Position numbers and translations under genes: made by a program. Shown here piece after piece: positions 8,599 to 18,206 of a stretch of 64,000 nucleotides of DNA. The first letter of the stretch is position 1. Every line of letters starts with the position of its first letter. Origin of the DNA: DATBLE01 sp963808815 (GTDB lineage Bacteria; Actinomycetota; Thermoleophilia; Gaiellales; Gaiellaceae); NCBI GenBank assembly GCA_963808815.1, contig CAWEGI010000018.1, positions 9,003 to 73,002 on the forward strand, written 5' to 3'. A model generated the notes under the pieces. The model was not told where the DNA came from and did not search any database. It saw nothing but the letters and a program-made list of their open reading frames with translations.

Positions 8599-11108
8599 TT
8601 ACGACCCAACGGGTGCGGCGATGTAGATGTGCACGGCCATCGGCGCGAAACGATCGGTGAAAGTATCCCCGTCGCTGTTCACGCGCCGCCCCTCTCCCAT
8701 CACGCTCAGGGGACGGCCGTTCAGGGCCGGGATGGTCATCTTCGCGTTCACCGCCGACCAGCCCGAGTTGACGGCGAACACGTACAGCGCGCCCGCCCAG
8801 CTGCGGACGCTGAGCTGGACCCGCTGGCTGGCGGCGGCCTGGCCGGCCAGGTAGGTCACGGGGCCGAGCCGGGCGACGTCGCGAGCGACTCCGGAGATCA
8901 CCTTGTTCATCCCGGGGTCCCACGAGGCGGGCCAGAAGCCGAGGCCGTGTGCACCGCCGGCGATCGCGAGCCACGACTCGGCGCGGACGGTCGCCGGGGT
9001 CACCGAGTTCGCTCCGTGGCACTTCCAGTCGTTCGCCTCGATCCACTGGAACGTCGGCTTGCCGGCCGCGAGGTTGACGAGCTCGCGCTGTGCGTAGAAG
9101 ACGTCGGCCATCCGCTCCGGCTTGCACCACTCCTGGAGCGGATAGAGATCGAAACCGACGACGTCGGCCTTTGCGATCAGCGGCGGGTAGATCGCCCGGC
9201 CCCACGGCAGCGCGGCGGCGCCCGTGTAGAAGTGGTTGGTGAGGGTCAGGAAGGACAGGCCCGGCACTCCCGGAGGCGGGCCGGGCAGCGCCGACGCCGC
9301 GACGTTGTCGCCGTCAGGCTCGTCACGCTGGAACCAGCCGATGATCCCGTCGCCCGTCCCGGCGTGGCCGCCGGCGATGCCGGCGGAGAACGCCGCGCCG
9401 CCGAGGGCATTCAGCTGGCTCTGGAACGTCCCGCATGCGTTCAGCGCGAAGAGGTTGATGCCCGACGCCAGCGCGGCCGCGTACTGGTACGGACACACCG
9501 AGTACAGCATCATCGGGAAGTACGGCTGCCCGTCGAGCAGCACGGCGCCGCTGTTGCGGTCGATCCCCACCGAGGGGCGTGGCGGGGATTCCCGGGGTGC
9601 GGACGTCGAGTGTCGCCTGTGCGCGCTGGCCGTCGTCCGAGACCGCGTTGACCCAGACCCGGTAGCTGGAGCTCGAGTCGAGCGCGCTCAGAGCGGCGGT
9701 CGAGCCGTCGGCGCCCGAGGCGGGCGTGGCCCACACGGTCGGCACGCCGAAATCAACGAGCCCGTACGAGACCTGCACGCTGGCTGGGATCGAGGTGCGC
9801 CAGCCGACCGTCGCGCCGAAGGCTGCTACCGAGGTCGCGCGCAGGTCGCTGATCTGGAGCGACTGCTGAGCGGGCATCTTCACCGCGGCCGGCCGCGGCG
9901 GGACGCCTGTCGACGAGAACGCGGAGCAGTCGATGGACCGTGCGTTGACTTCGCCCGCCGCCTGGCGAAGGGCCTGGTAGGCGGCTTTCGGCTGGCCGTC
10001 GGGCCAGAAGACGCCCGACTGCCAGCCCGCCAGATCGCGCTCGTCGTAGAGATGGAAATTGAAGTACGCGCCGACCGCCGGCTGGCAGTAGGCGACGCGG
10101 ATCGCGTCCTCGAGCTGCACCGGCTGGTCGACGCCGGGGCCCTCGCCGCGGTCGGACGCCTCCTGCGCTGACCAGGACGGCACCGGGTTCGGGTCGGTCT
10201 CGTTTCCGGAGAACCCGATCCGGCCGGGATCCGGCCGCGTCTGGTAGCCCTGCCCCAGGTACCAGATGCGCGTCGAGCCCTGGCCGGGGACCGGCTGCGC
10301 CGTGCCACGGAAGGCGCTCCCCAGCACGGCCATCAGCGTCGAATAGTCGCCGAGCGAGATCGCGGAGGAGCCCGGGTGCTTCGTCCACGGCCGTTCCGCG
10401 GAGCTCGCGGGATGCGGGACGTAGCCAAGCGTGTCGAAGATCGGCTTCGTCCGGCGGCTCGCACGGAAGGCGGCTGCAAGCTTGGAGAACCAGTCGGCGG
10501 GCGGGTGCCACGCGAGCGTGAAGGCGCCCGGCGTGTCGGAGCTCTTGGAGAGGGCGACCGCGATCACGTTCGCGCTGCGTGCGGACGGCGTGCGCCGCGT
10601 CGTAGCAGGTCGCGAGCAGCGCCTCGTAGTCGGCCGGCGCGACGCTCTTGCCGTTCGCGTCGAACTGGGGCGTCCAGAACGTCCCGTCGTTCGGGTCGTC
10701 CCAGATGGCCACGTCGTCGATCTCGGGATTGTCGCGGAGCAGGTCGGCGACGAACGAGCAGTACTGGGCGCGGGCGTCGTCGGTTCGCGGTGCGTCCTGG
10801 GCGCGGCCGTAGACGCTGGCGACGACGCGGATGCCCCACGAGTCGAGCACCATCCGCTGGAGCGCGAGCTGGAAGGAGGCGGGAACCTGCGACTCGCCCG
10901 GCTTCCACTGGAGCGTCACCCGCACCGACTTCAGGCCGAGGGTGCGCGCGACGGAGGCCGTCTGCTGCGAGTTGCCCCAGAGGAACGCGTCCTCCTCGGC
11001 TCCGACGAAGAAGCTCCGGGTCGCCGCCGGAGTCGCGGCAGCGTGGACGGCCGCCGCGAACGCGACGGCCGCCGTCAGCGCGAGCAGCCTGCTGCCGAGG
11101 CGGGGCAT
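8599..11108 (-). CDS. Secreted glycoside hydrolase-like protein with Fn3-type domain (two frameshifts)
   Basis: Three successive frames join into one protein of about 836 residues. Segment 1 (11108 to about 10575) has a signal peptide (LLALTAAVAFAAAVHAA) and the start of a barrel (LGLKSVRVTLQWKPGESQ, IWDDPNDG). Segment 2 (to about 9575) continues the barrel (AYFNFHLYDERDLAGWQ) and adds a fibronectin-III-like module (SYRVWVNAVSDDGQRAQ). Segment 3 has a second glycosidase-like domain (MGIDRNSGAVLLDGQPYF, GWFQRDEPDGD, ADVVGFDLYPLQEW) and a C-terminal beta domain. Frame changes lie near 10565-10580 and 9570-9585. Either the gene is broken or two indels are sequencing errors; homology runs cleanly across both junctions, which favours error. 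Expected to act on extracellular polysaccharide. Confidence 0.75.
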
Positions 11109-11179
11109 CTCTTCTTCATCGGCAAACGGGTCGCGAGGTTGAGTGACCGGCGTCCCCGGCTCCGCATAGAGTCGGCCGG

Positions 11180-11707
11180 GTGCGCGGACTCGGTCTGCTC
11201 CTCCTGGGGCTCGCGCTCGGTTGGACGATCGCGGCGGCGGCGCTCTTCGTCTGGCCTCCCCGGCACGCGGCGGCACGTGCCGACGCGGTCGTCGTACTGG
11301 CCGGCGGCCGAGGGCCTCGCCTGGCGAAAGGGGTCGAGCTAGTCCGCCGCGGCGTCGCCCCCGTGCTGGTCGTCTCCGACGGCTGGTCGCCGACCTGGCC
11401 GGAGGCCAACCGGTTGTGCGCGGGCCGCCCGGCGCCGGTCGCGGTCGCCTGCTTTCACCCGGCCCCGTACAGCACTCGCGGGGAGGCGGAGGCCTTCGCC
11501 CGCCTGGCCGACCGCCGTGGCTGGAGGTCGGTCGTGGTGGTCAGCTCCCGCTACCACCTGCTGCGGGCGCGGATGCTGTTCGAACGCTGCTACGACGGCA
11601 AGGTGGAGACGGCAGCCTCGAACGGCACGCTCCTGGGCCGAATCCTGGCAGCCCCGATCGAAACGGTGAAGCTCGGCTACGCCCTCTTGCTCAAGAGAGG
11701 GTGTTAG
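11180..11707 (+). CDS. YdcF-like (DUF218) membrane-anchored protein
   Basis: A 175-residue protein with one N-terminal membrane helix (LGLLLLGLALGWTIAAAALFVW) followed by a DUF218 domain: ADAVVVLAGGRGPRLAKGVELVRRG, then APVLVVSDG, STRGEAEAFARLA and the VVVSSRYHLLRARMLFERC block. This fold is linked to envelope metabolism in other bacteria (SanA/YdcF/ElyC), but the reaction is unsettled. The GTG start is chosen because the membrane helix begins at once. It is divergent from the glycosidase-like gene, with 71 bases between the two starts. Confidence 0.85.
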   Translation: MRGLGLLLLGLALGWTIAAAALFVWPPRHAAARADAVVVLAGGRGPRLAKGVELVRRGVAPVLVVSDGWSPTWPEANRLCAGRPAPVAVACFHPAPYSTRGEAEAFARLADRRGWRSVVVVSSRYHLLRARMLFERCYDGKVETAASNGTLLGRILAAPIETVKLGYALLLKRGC

Positions 11708-11828
11708 CGCGTTCGCCGCCGCGACCGACCTGGCGGGCGCGGCTCACGACCGCTTCTCGGTCAGCCGCGGATGCGAGCGAACGGTGCGCAAAGGAGGGGT
11801 CCGTGGCGGAACCTTGGTTCCCCCGCGT

Positions 11829-12134
11829 CTAGTCGCCCCAGTCGAAGTCGCGGGAGCGACCCCAGAGGCTCTGGTCGGGATCGACGTGCTCGAGCGTCTC
11901 CTCGCCCGGCCAGGGATGCACCACCGCCGCGACCTCGACGACCGGCTCCACGCCGTCCATGGTCTCCTCCAGCCGGGCCTGCTCCTCCGACTTGAAGAGT
12001 GGATGGTTGTCGAACGGATCCTCGAGCTCGTAGCTCGAGAGCGGCATGGCACCTTCGAGCTCCGAGTTGCGGCGCCTGAGCTCGAGATGCTCCTGAATCA
12101 CCTGACTGAAAAGCGACGTCGTCTCGACCGGCAT
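11829..12134 (-). CDS. Small acidic hypothetical protein
   Basis: A 101-residue acidic soluble protein beginning MPVETTSLFSQVIQEHLELR and ending SLWGRSRDFDWGD. The start is firmly set by a GGAGG Shine-Dalgarno five bases before the ATG. The first 35 residues form a probable amphipathic helix (IQEHLELRRRNSELEG). I do not recognise a family, and no catalytic motif is visible. It lies convergent to the YdcF gene. Confidence 0.65.
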   Translation of the reverse strand: MPVETTSLFSQVIQEHLELRRRNSELEGAMPLSSYELEDPFDNHPLFKSEEQARLEETMDGVEPVVEVAAVVHPWPGEETLEHVDPDQSLWGRSRDFDWGD

Positions 12135-12224
12135 ACGAACCTCCATTGGCGGGATCGATGATCGGTGCGGGATTGTAACGGAATTGTTTGGGCGCGAGTG
12201 GCTCAACTGTAGGCCTGAAAGCGG

Positions 12225-12443
12225 ATGGACGTGTCCGTATGTGAGGATGGAGGTGTGCCGAGATTGCGTCGAACCGGAAGCGCCGTCGGACTCGCGTTCG
12301 CGGCCTACGACGTCTGGCTCCGCCTTTCGCCGCGCCAGCGCCAGGCCCTCCTCATGCACGCGAGGCGGTACGGCCCGCTGATCGCAGCCCGGATGGCCCG
12401 GTCCGCGAAGGACGCGGCGGCGTCCCGCACGAGGAAGGACTAG
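12225..12443 (+). CDS. Small hypothetical protein
   Basis: A frame of up to 72 residues whose C-terminal part looks like a real helical, basic protein: LAFAAYDVWLRLSPRQRQAL then HARRYGPLIAARMARSAKD. The first ten residues from the ATG look less natural, and the GTG at 12255 is an alternative start, with a GAGG about eight bases upstream. No family recognised. It is convergent with sucA, separated by only three bases. Confidence 0.5.
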   Translation: MDVSVCEDGGVPRLRRTGSAVGLAFAAYDVWLRLSPRQRQALLMHARRYGPLIAARMARSAKDAAASRTRKD

Positions 12444-12446
12444 CGG

Positions 12447-15282
12447 CTACCCCAGCGCCTGGCGAGCGATCCGGTCCTGCTCGCGGAGGTGCGCGGTCGG
12501 GTACCCCTCGCTGGGGCTCGCGCGCCAGGGCCGGCCGACGTAGCGAAGCGGAACGCCGGACGGCAGCGCCTCCTCCAGGCGGTGCCGGATCGAGCGCCAC
12601 GCGCCCATGTTCTGCGGCTCCTCCTGCGCCCAGACGACCTCGGCCAGATCCGGGTAGGAAGCGACGAGCGCCGCGAGCTCGGCCTTCGGGAAGGGATACA
12701 GCTGCTCGAGACGGCCGACGGCGACTTTCTCGGCGTCGGCGCGCAGCTCGTGCCCGGCGATGTCGTAGTAGACCTTGCCCGAGCAGAGGACGAGCCGGCG
12801 CGTGCGGTCACGATCGGCGCCGGCGTCGCCGATCACCGGCTGGAACGAGCCATCGGCCAGGTCGGCGAGCGTCGAGGCCGCCTCGCGGAGACGGAGCAGG
12901 CCCTTCGGCGTCATCACCACCAGCGGGCGCGCCACAGGGTCGAGCGCCTGGCGGCGGAGGAGATGGAAGAACTGCGCGGCGGTGGACGGGTTGACGACCC
13001 GGATGTTGTCCTCGGCGGTCGACTGCAGGAAGCGCTCGAGCCGGGCGCTGGAGTGCTCCGGGCCGTTTCCCTCGTAGCCGTGCGGAAGAAGCAGGACGAG
13101 GCGAAGGGTCTCGCTCCACTTCGAGAGCCCTGCGACCACGAACTGGTCGAGGATGACCTGCGCCCCGTTGACGAAGTCGCCGAACTGCGCCTCCCAGAGC
13201 ACGAGCGCCTCCGGCGCCGCGATCGAATAGCCGTACTCGAACCCGACCGCGGCGTATTCGGACAGCGGCGAGTTGTGCACCTCGAACGACGCCGACGCCG
13301 CCTCCAGATGCTGCATCGGCGCAAAACGCTCGCCGGTGTTCGCATCGTGCAGAACGAGGTGGCGATGCGAGAACGTGCCGCGCTCGCTGTCCTGACCGGT
13401 CAGTCGGATCGGGATGCCCTCGACGAGCAAGCTGGCAAACGCGAGCGACTCGGCCTGGCCCCAGTCGATCCCGCCTTCGTCGAGTGCAACCGCCCTGCGC
13501 TGCAGCTGCTTCGCGAGCTTCGGATGTACCGTGAAGTGCTCGGGGACGGAGACGAGCTCACGGTCGAGCTCGCGCAGCCGGTCTGCGCCGATCGCGGTGA
13601 CGATCCGGTCCGACCCGGCGACCGCCTGACTGCGCACCGGCGGCCCCGCCTCGGCGGGTGCCTCGTGCCCGAACGTTCCCTTCAGCCGCTCGTGAGCGGC
13701 CCGCAACATCTCCTCGACATGGCGCTCGAGCGTCGCGGCGCCCCCGGAGTCGATCACTCCCTCTTCCACCAGCCTGCCGGCGAACTGCTCCCGGACAGTT
13801 GGATGAGCGGCGATGCGGTGCGCCATCAGCGGCTGCGTGTAGGCCGGCTCGTCCTGCTCGTTGTGCCCGAACCGCCTGTAGCCGACGAGGTCGACGACTA
13901 CGTCATGCCCGAACCGGCGCCGGAACGCGAGCGCGAGCCTGATCGCAGAGATGGCCGCCTCCGGGTCGTCGGCGTTCACGTGGATGATCGGGATGTCGAA
14001 GCCCTTGGCGAGGTCGCTGGAGTAGCGCGTCGACCTGGCTTCGGCCGGATCGGTGGTGAAGCCGATCTGGTTGTTCGCGATCAGGTGGAGCGTCCCGCCC
14101 GTCGTGTAGCCGGCGAGGCCCTCGACGTTGAGCGTCTCGGCGACGACGCCCTGCCCCGCGAACGACGCGTCCCCGTGGATCAGGATCGGCAGCGCCACGC
14201 CGGGGTCGTGCACGCCCGCCCGGGTCGAGCGGTCGGTCTGCTCTGCACGGGTGCGGCCCTCGACCACGGGGTCGACCGCCTCGAGATGACTCGGGTTGGC
14301 GCAGAGGGTCACGGTGATCTCGCCGGACGTGGTCTTGCGGACACCTTCGGCGCCCAGGTGGTACTTGACGTCGCCCGAGCCGCCTTCGGGATCGGACGAC
14401 GACCGCCTCGATCGTCCGCTCTCCCTCGAACTCGCGCAGGATCGACTCGTAGGGCTGGCTGATCGTGTGAGCGAGGACGCTCAACCGGCCACGGTGCGCC
14501 ATCCCGATCACGACCTCGTGCGCGCCGGCCTCGGCGACCAGCGCAATCGACTCGTCGAGCATCGGGACCATCACGTCGAGGCCCTCGATCGAGAACTGCT
14601 TCTGGCCGAGGAAGGCGCGGCGAAGGTAGCGCTCGAAGCCCTCGACCTCGGTCAGGCGCTCGAGCAGTCGGCGCTTCTCATCGGGCTCCAGCGGCTGGCG
14701 GTACTTCCCCGACTCGATCGCCTGCCGGAGCCAGACGCGGCGCTCGTGGTCGGAGATGTGCTCGATCTCGTACGCGATCGTGCCGCAGTAGGTGTCCCGC
14801 AGCCGCGGCAGGGCGTCGGCGAGGGTCTCGGCCGGGACGTAGAGGCGCAGCAGCGAAGCCGGGATGCGCGCCTGCAGCTCGGGCGTGAGCCTGGGGATCA
14901 GCCGCTCGGGCTCGAGCGCGGGGTCGCCCACCGGCTCGGAGCCCAGCGGGTCGAGGTGTGCGGCGAGGTGGCCGTGCATGCGATAGGCCTTGACGAGCGC
15001 CATCGCGGCGGCGACGCCGCCCAGGAGCAGTTCGTCGGCAGCAGGCGCGGCCGACGGCTGGGTAGGCGCCGTGACCGCGGCGGCGCCGTTGCCGTCCTGG
15101 GCTGCCGGCGTAGCCACGCGGGCGCGCTCGAGCAGCCGCGCGAGGCCGGGGAGACTTCCGAGCGTGTCGCTTGCGTCCGCCTCGAAGAGGGCGCGCCACT
15201 CGGACGGGACCGAGTCCGGGTTCTCGAGGTACTGCTCGAGGATCGTGCTCGCGTACCCCGCGTTCAGGCCGTCGACTTCCAT
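12447..15282 (-). CDS. sucA: 2-oxoglutarate dehydrogenase E1 component (one frameshift)
   Basis: Thiamine-diphosphate enzyme of the TCA cycle that decarboxylates 2-oxoglutarate and passes succinyl groups to E2. Two overlapping frames join near 14390-14405 into about 944 residues, the normal E. coli-type SucA length. The N-terminal half starts MEVDGLNAGYASTILEQYLE and includes FLGQKQFSIEGLDVMVPMLD and IGMAHRGRLSVLAHT. The C-terminal half includes LCANPSHLEAVDPVV, LIHGDASFAGQGVVAETLN, NNQIGFTT and GYRRFGHNEQDEP. No E2-like acyltransferase domain precedes it, unlike mycobacterial Kgd. The net +1 base falls in a gtcgtcgtcc run; the corrected frame reads DPEGGSGDVKYHLG. For such a central gene, sequencing error is the likelier explanation. 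Confidence 0.9.
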
Positions 15283-15327
15283 CGCTTCTTCTTTTGTACC
15301 AACCGCCTCATCCCTACCGGGAGCGTC

Positions 15328-15627
15328 TTAGAACAGGGGGCGCTCGGTGATGACAGCGACGACCATCCCGAGCAGCCAGCCTGCGCCCGCGATCGCAGTG
15401 GCGGCGGCGGCCAGCTTCCGGTGGCGACCGCCGATTCCGGCGGCGATCAGCGCGAGGACCACGGCGGCGATGCCGATGCGGACGGGCCGCATCTGCACGT
15501 CCGTCCCGGCGATCGTCACGTGCAGATCGGTCGCGCAGAGGAACGCGAGGAAGATCGCGGTCGCGGACATCAACCCCGAGAGGGTGTCCACCCGATCGCG
15601 GTTGGCCGAGACTTCTGGCGTGCTCAC
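15328..15627 (-). CDS. Small membrane protein
   Basis: A 99-residue protein with three probable membrane helices: SATAIFLAFLCATDLHVTI, IGIAAVVLALIAAGIGG and LAAAATAIAGAGWLLGMVVAVI. The GTG start (VSTPEVSANRDRV) overlaps the stop of the upstream small membrane gene by four bases (GTGA), so both are probably translated together. It lies 45 bases past sucA's start on the same strand. No known family recognised; function unknown. Confidence 0.7.
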   Translation of the reverse strand: MSTPEVSANRDRVDTLSGLMSATAIFLAFLCATDLHVTIAGTDVQMRPVRIGIAAVVLALIAAGIGGRHRKLAAAATAIAGAGWLLGMVVAVITERPLF

Positions 15628-15878
15628 CGCGGCGCCTCCACCCGCGCGACCTTGCGCCGGTACCCGCGCGAGGGGGAGCCGTGTGGTCCACGATCCGACC
15701 TCGGCGGCCGTGCCCGCGAGAACCGCCAGCCCGGCGGAGGTTCCGGCTCGGCCCGAGCCGTCTTCATCGCGGGCTCCGGTGGCCGGGGCTCGGAGCGAAT
15801 CGCCCACCACACCACGAGGCAGAGGTAGACGACCGGGATCTTGAGGATGACCAGCATCCAGATCAACTCCCAGGTCAC
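15624..15878 (-). CDS. Small single-pass membrane protein with basic tail
   Basis: An 84-residue protein with one N-terminal membrane helix (IWMLVILKIPVVYLCLVVWW), then a Pro/Arg-rich cytoplasmic tail. It starts at an ATG (MTWELIWMLVILK) and is coupled to the next gene by a GTGA overlap. Similar short proteins accompany other high-GC actinobacterial genes, but I cannot name a family. Possibly part of a transcription unit leading into sucA. Confidence 0.65.
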   Translation of the reverse strand: MTWELIWMLVILKIPVVYLCLVVWWAIRSEPRPPEPAMKTARAEPEPPPGWRFSRARPPRSDRGPHGSPSRGYRRKVARVEAPR

Positions 15879-15978
15879 TCGGCCATTCTAGGCGATCGAC
15901 TGCGCGTGGTCGCCGCGGAGATTCGGATGTCCTCGAATGCGCTCATCGCTGACCGGTTTCGTGCCGATAAGCCTGACC

Positions 15979-16323
15979 ATGACCCGTGTCTTCGGCCTGG
16001 TGTCCGTGCTCGCGGCACTCTTTGCCGGCGTCTATCTCTACGCGGCACAGACCCGCGACGCCGGGCCAACGTCACGCTCCGTGACGAGCGCAGAGGCGCG
16101 TGCGGAGACGACCGCTGCCGCGACGAACTTCCAGGGGGTCGCCGCATCGCTCCAGGCGTGGTTCGCCGAGAACGGGACCTACGCGGGTGCCGGCCTGCCT
16201 CCAGGGTCTGGCGTCGTGCTCGCCCGGGCCGACACGAGTGGTTATTGCCTCCAGACGACCGCCGGCGCCGTCGTCGAGCACGAGGTCGGCCCCGGCGGCC
16301 AGCCGCAAGCCGGGCCGTGCTAG
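15979..16323 (+). CDS. Secreted or membrane-anchored small protein
   Basis: A 114-residue protein beginning MTRVFGLVSVLAALFAGVYLY, an N-terminal hydrophobic helix that may be a signal anchor. The remainder is an extracytoplasmic domain with two Cys (near SGYCLQTT and the terminal GPC) that could form a disulfide. The segment FQGVAASLQAWFAENGTYAG resembles the post-helix part of type IV pilin-like proteins, where a helix is followed by an exposed YxG segment. That resemblance is weak. A longer start at 15937 is possible. Confidence 0.6.
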   Translation: MTRVFGLVSVLAALFAGVYLYAAQTRDAGPTSRSVTSAEARAETTAAATNFQGVAASLQAWFAENGTYAGAGLPPGSGVVLARADTSGYCLQTTAGAVVEHEVGPGGQPQAGPC

Positions 16324-16348
16324 CTCGATCCGCCGATTTCACCCACGC

Positions 16349-17077
16349 TCAGCCATAGCGCCTCCCTTCGTCGCGTCGATACCCCCAGGCAGCCAGCGCG
16401 GCGAACGCCGCGCCCCACGCCAGAAGAAGCAGCCAGTCCCGGGGCCGCCAGAGCCTGCCCTCCGTCGCGCCCCACAGCACGTTCCCGAACTGCCGCGTCG
16501 GGACGAGCGGCGAGACGGACGCGACGGCAGACGGCAAATGGGCGGGAGTCGTCCAGAGGCCGCCGGCGAACGCCAGGACGAGGTAGAGGATGTTGGCCAC
16601 CGGCAGGGCCCCCCGTGGCGACGCCCAGTAGCCGAGCGCGATGCCCAGGAGCGCGAACGGGAGCGCGCCGAGCGCCAACGCGGCGACCAGCGCAGCCCAA
16701 CGCAACGGCGACAGATGAGCGTCGGTGGTCGCGACGCCCGTCAGCGCGACCAGGCCCGCCGACACGAGCCCGAACAGCGTCCCGGACAACAACCGGCCGG
16801 CAAGGCGAACCCACGTCGGAACCGGCAGCGTGCGCAGGAAGCGCTCCCAGGGCGACTCACGCTCGGCGGCGATGCCCACGCCGAACTGGAAGAAGGCGAC
16901 GGCGAGGAGCGCAAACCCGGCAAAGGACGCGACCAGCAGCTTGGCGTTGCGATCCTCCCGAGAAGAGACGAACAGCAGGAAGAACAGCGCCGGAAACGCC
17001 AGCGTCGGGACGCTGAAGGCGGGGTAGCGAAGGAGCTCGAGCGTGATCGCACGCGCGTGGAGCAGCGTCAGCCTCAT
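16349..17077 (-). CDS. ABC-2 type transporter permease of the TOMM operon
   Basis: A 242-residue integral membrane protein with about six hydrophobic segments, for example YPAFSVPTLAFPALFFLLFV, FALLAVAFFQFGVGIAAERE and WLLLLAWGAAFAALAAWGY. The AERESPWERFLRTLP loop is typical of ABC-2 permeases. It forms an exporter with the ATPase encoded just upstream (ATGA overlap at 17074-17077). As the last gene of the TOMM operon, it probably exports the mature modified peptide or gives self-immunity. Confidence 0.87.
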   Translation of the reverse strand: MRLTLLHARAITLELLRYPAFSVPTLAFPALFFLLFVSSREDRNAKLLVASFAGFALLAVAFFQFGVGIAAERESPWERFLRTLPVPTWVRLAGRLLSGTLFGLVSAGLVALTGVATTDAHLSPLRWAALVAALALGALPFALLGIALGYWASPRGALPVANILYLVLAFAGGLWTTPAHLPSAVASVSPLVPTRQFGNVLWGATEGRLWRPRDWLLLLAWGAAFAALAAWGYRRDEGRRYG

Positions 17078-17778
17078 CGGGCGCCTTTCGTGAGCGCCAG
17101 GAACGCATCTTCCAGCCTGCCTCCGTGAGCTTCCGCCAGCTGCCGGGGCGACCCCACGGCCGCGACCCTGCCGCGGGAGAGCAGGGCAACGCGCGAGGCC
17201 AACGCCTCGGCCTCTTCGAGGTAATGGGTCGTCAACAGGATCGTGCCGCCGGCCGCGGCGTATTCCTCGAGCTCGCTCCACACCGCGCGCCGAGCTTCGA
17301 CGTCCAGACCGGTGGTCGGTTCGTCCAGGAAGACGGCGAGCGGGCTTCCGGCAAACGCCAGGGCAACCGAGAGTCGACGCCGCTCGCCGCCCGACAAGCC
17401 GCCGGCCTGTCGCCGCGCGCACTCGACCAGGCCAAACCGGCCGAGCAGATCAGCCGTCGCGACAGATGTGGCGAAGTGAGCCCGCACGAGATCGACGATC
17501 TCCGAGACCCGAAGCGTGGGCGGAAATCCGGACTCCTGCGGCGTAACCCCGACAGCCATCCGCGAGGCCCTACGGCGAGGATCCGCCCCGAAGAGCTCCG
17601 CCCGGCCGACGTCGGGTCGGCGAAGACCGAGCATCAGCGAGAGCGCGGTGGTCTTGCCCGCGCCGTTCGGTCCGAGGAGCGCGAGGACCTCACCGCGCTC
17701 GAGCTCGAGATCGACGCCTTCGAGCGCGACCAGACCTCCGAAGCGCTTCGTCACACCTCTGAGCGCCGCCGCGATCAT
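17074..17778 (-). CDS. ABC transporter ATP-binding protein of the TOMM operon
   Basis: A 234-residue ATPase with all core motifs: Walker A GPNGAGKTT near residue 40, Q-loop VTPQESGFPP, signature LSGGERRRLSVALAF, Walker B LAVFLDEPTTGLD and H-loop LLTTHYLEE. This arrangement is that of DRA-type drug/bacteriocin exporters. Its start overlaps the CPBP gene's stop (ATGA) and its stop overlaps the permease start, placing it firmly inside the operon. Confidence 0.93.
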   Translation of the reverse strand: MIAAALRGVTKRFGGLVALEGVDLELERGEVLALLGPNGAGKTTALSLMLGLRRPDVGRAELFGADPRRRASRMAVGVTPQESGFPPTLRVSEIVDLVRAHFATSVATADLLGRFGLVECARRQAGGLSGGERRRLSVALAFAGSPLAVFLDEPTTGLDVEARRAVWSELEEYAAAGGTILLTTHYLEEAEALASRVALLSRGRVAAVGSPRQLAEAHGGRLEDAFLALTKGAR

Positions 17779-18206
17779 GGGCTGCGCACCCGTGCGCGTT
17801 CCGCCTGGACCGCCCAGTCCACGAGCAGGTTGTAGAAAGCGTGCGCGATCACCGCCGGGAGGAGCCCTCCGACGAGAAACGCAGCTCCGAACGCAGTGCC
17901 GGTGAGGCAGTGGACGGCGCACCGCCAACGCAGAAAGGACCAGTGCCAGATTGCGAACCCGGCGGACGATGCCGCCAGTGCCGGCAACGGCCCGACGAGG
18001 AGTCGGAGGCCGCCCAGCACGGCTCCCCGCCAAAACACTTCTTCGAGCGCAGCGGTCGTGCCCAGTGTGAGCCAGCGGACGGCCATCGCGCGCCCGAGCG
18101 GCTGCGGAAACGTACGCGGAAAGTGCCCTCCGCTGAGCAGCAGAAAGGTCGACGCGCCGGTGATCGGTCCGACGGCCACCCCGCTGAGCGCGAGGTCTGT
18201 CGTCAC
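17775..18206 (-). CDS. CPBP family intramembrane metalloprotease of the TOMM operon
   Basis: A 143-residue membrane protein with the CPBP/Abi signature: the EE of ALEEVFWRGAVLGG, His and Trp in IWHWSFLRWR, and the distal HAFYNLLVD. The family includes CAAX-type proteases found beside bacteriocin genes (SagE-like), where they cleave leader peptides or give immunity. Both roles fit here; cleavage of the precursor is an inference. GTG start, overlapping the SagB-like gene stop by four bases. It is shorter than typical members, so the first helices may be reduced. Confidence 0.85.
   Translation of the reverse strand: MTTDLALSGVAVGPITGASTFLLLSGGHFPRTFPQPLGRAMAVRWLTLGTTAALEEVFWRGAVLGGLRLLVGPLPALAASSAGFAIWHWSFLRWRCAVHCLTGTAFGAAFLVGGLLPAVIAHAFYNLLVDWAVQAERARVRSP

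Noticed and set aside
12489..14462. Very long open frame on the plus strand, antisense to sucA (similar ones at 23-835, 4242-5243 and 30217-31398)
   Set aside because: GC-rich coding DNA leaves the opposite strand open by codon bias. The predicted proteins are low-complexity Arg/Gly/Ala/Pro mixtures with no family resemblance, and the sense strand encodes clear homologues.
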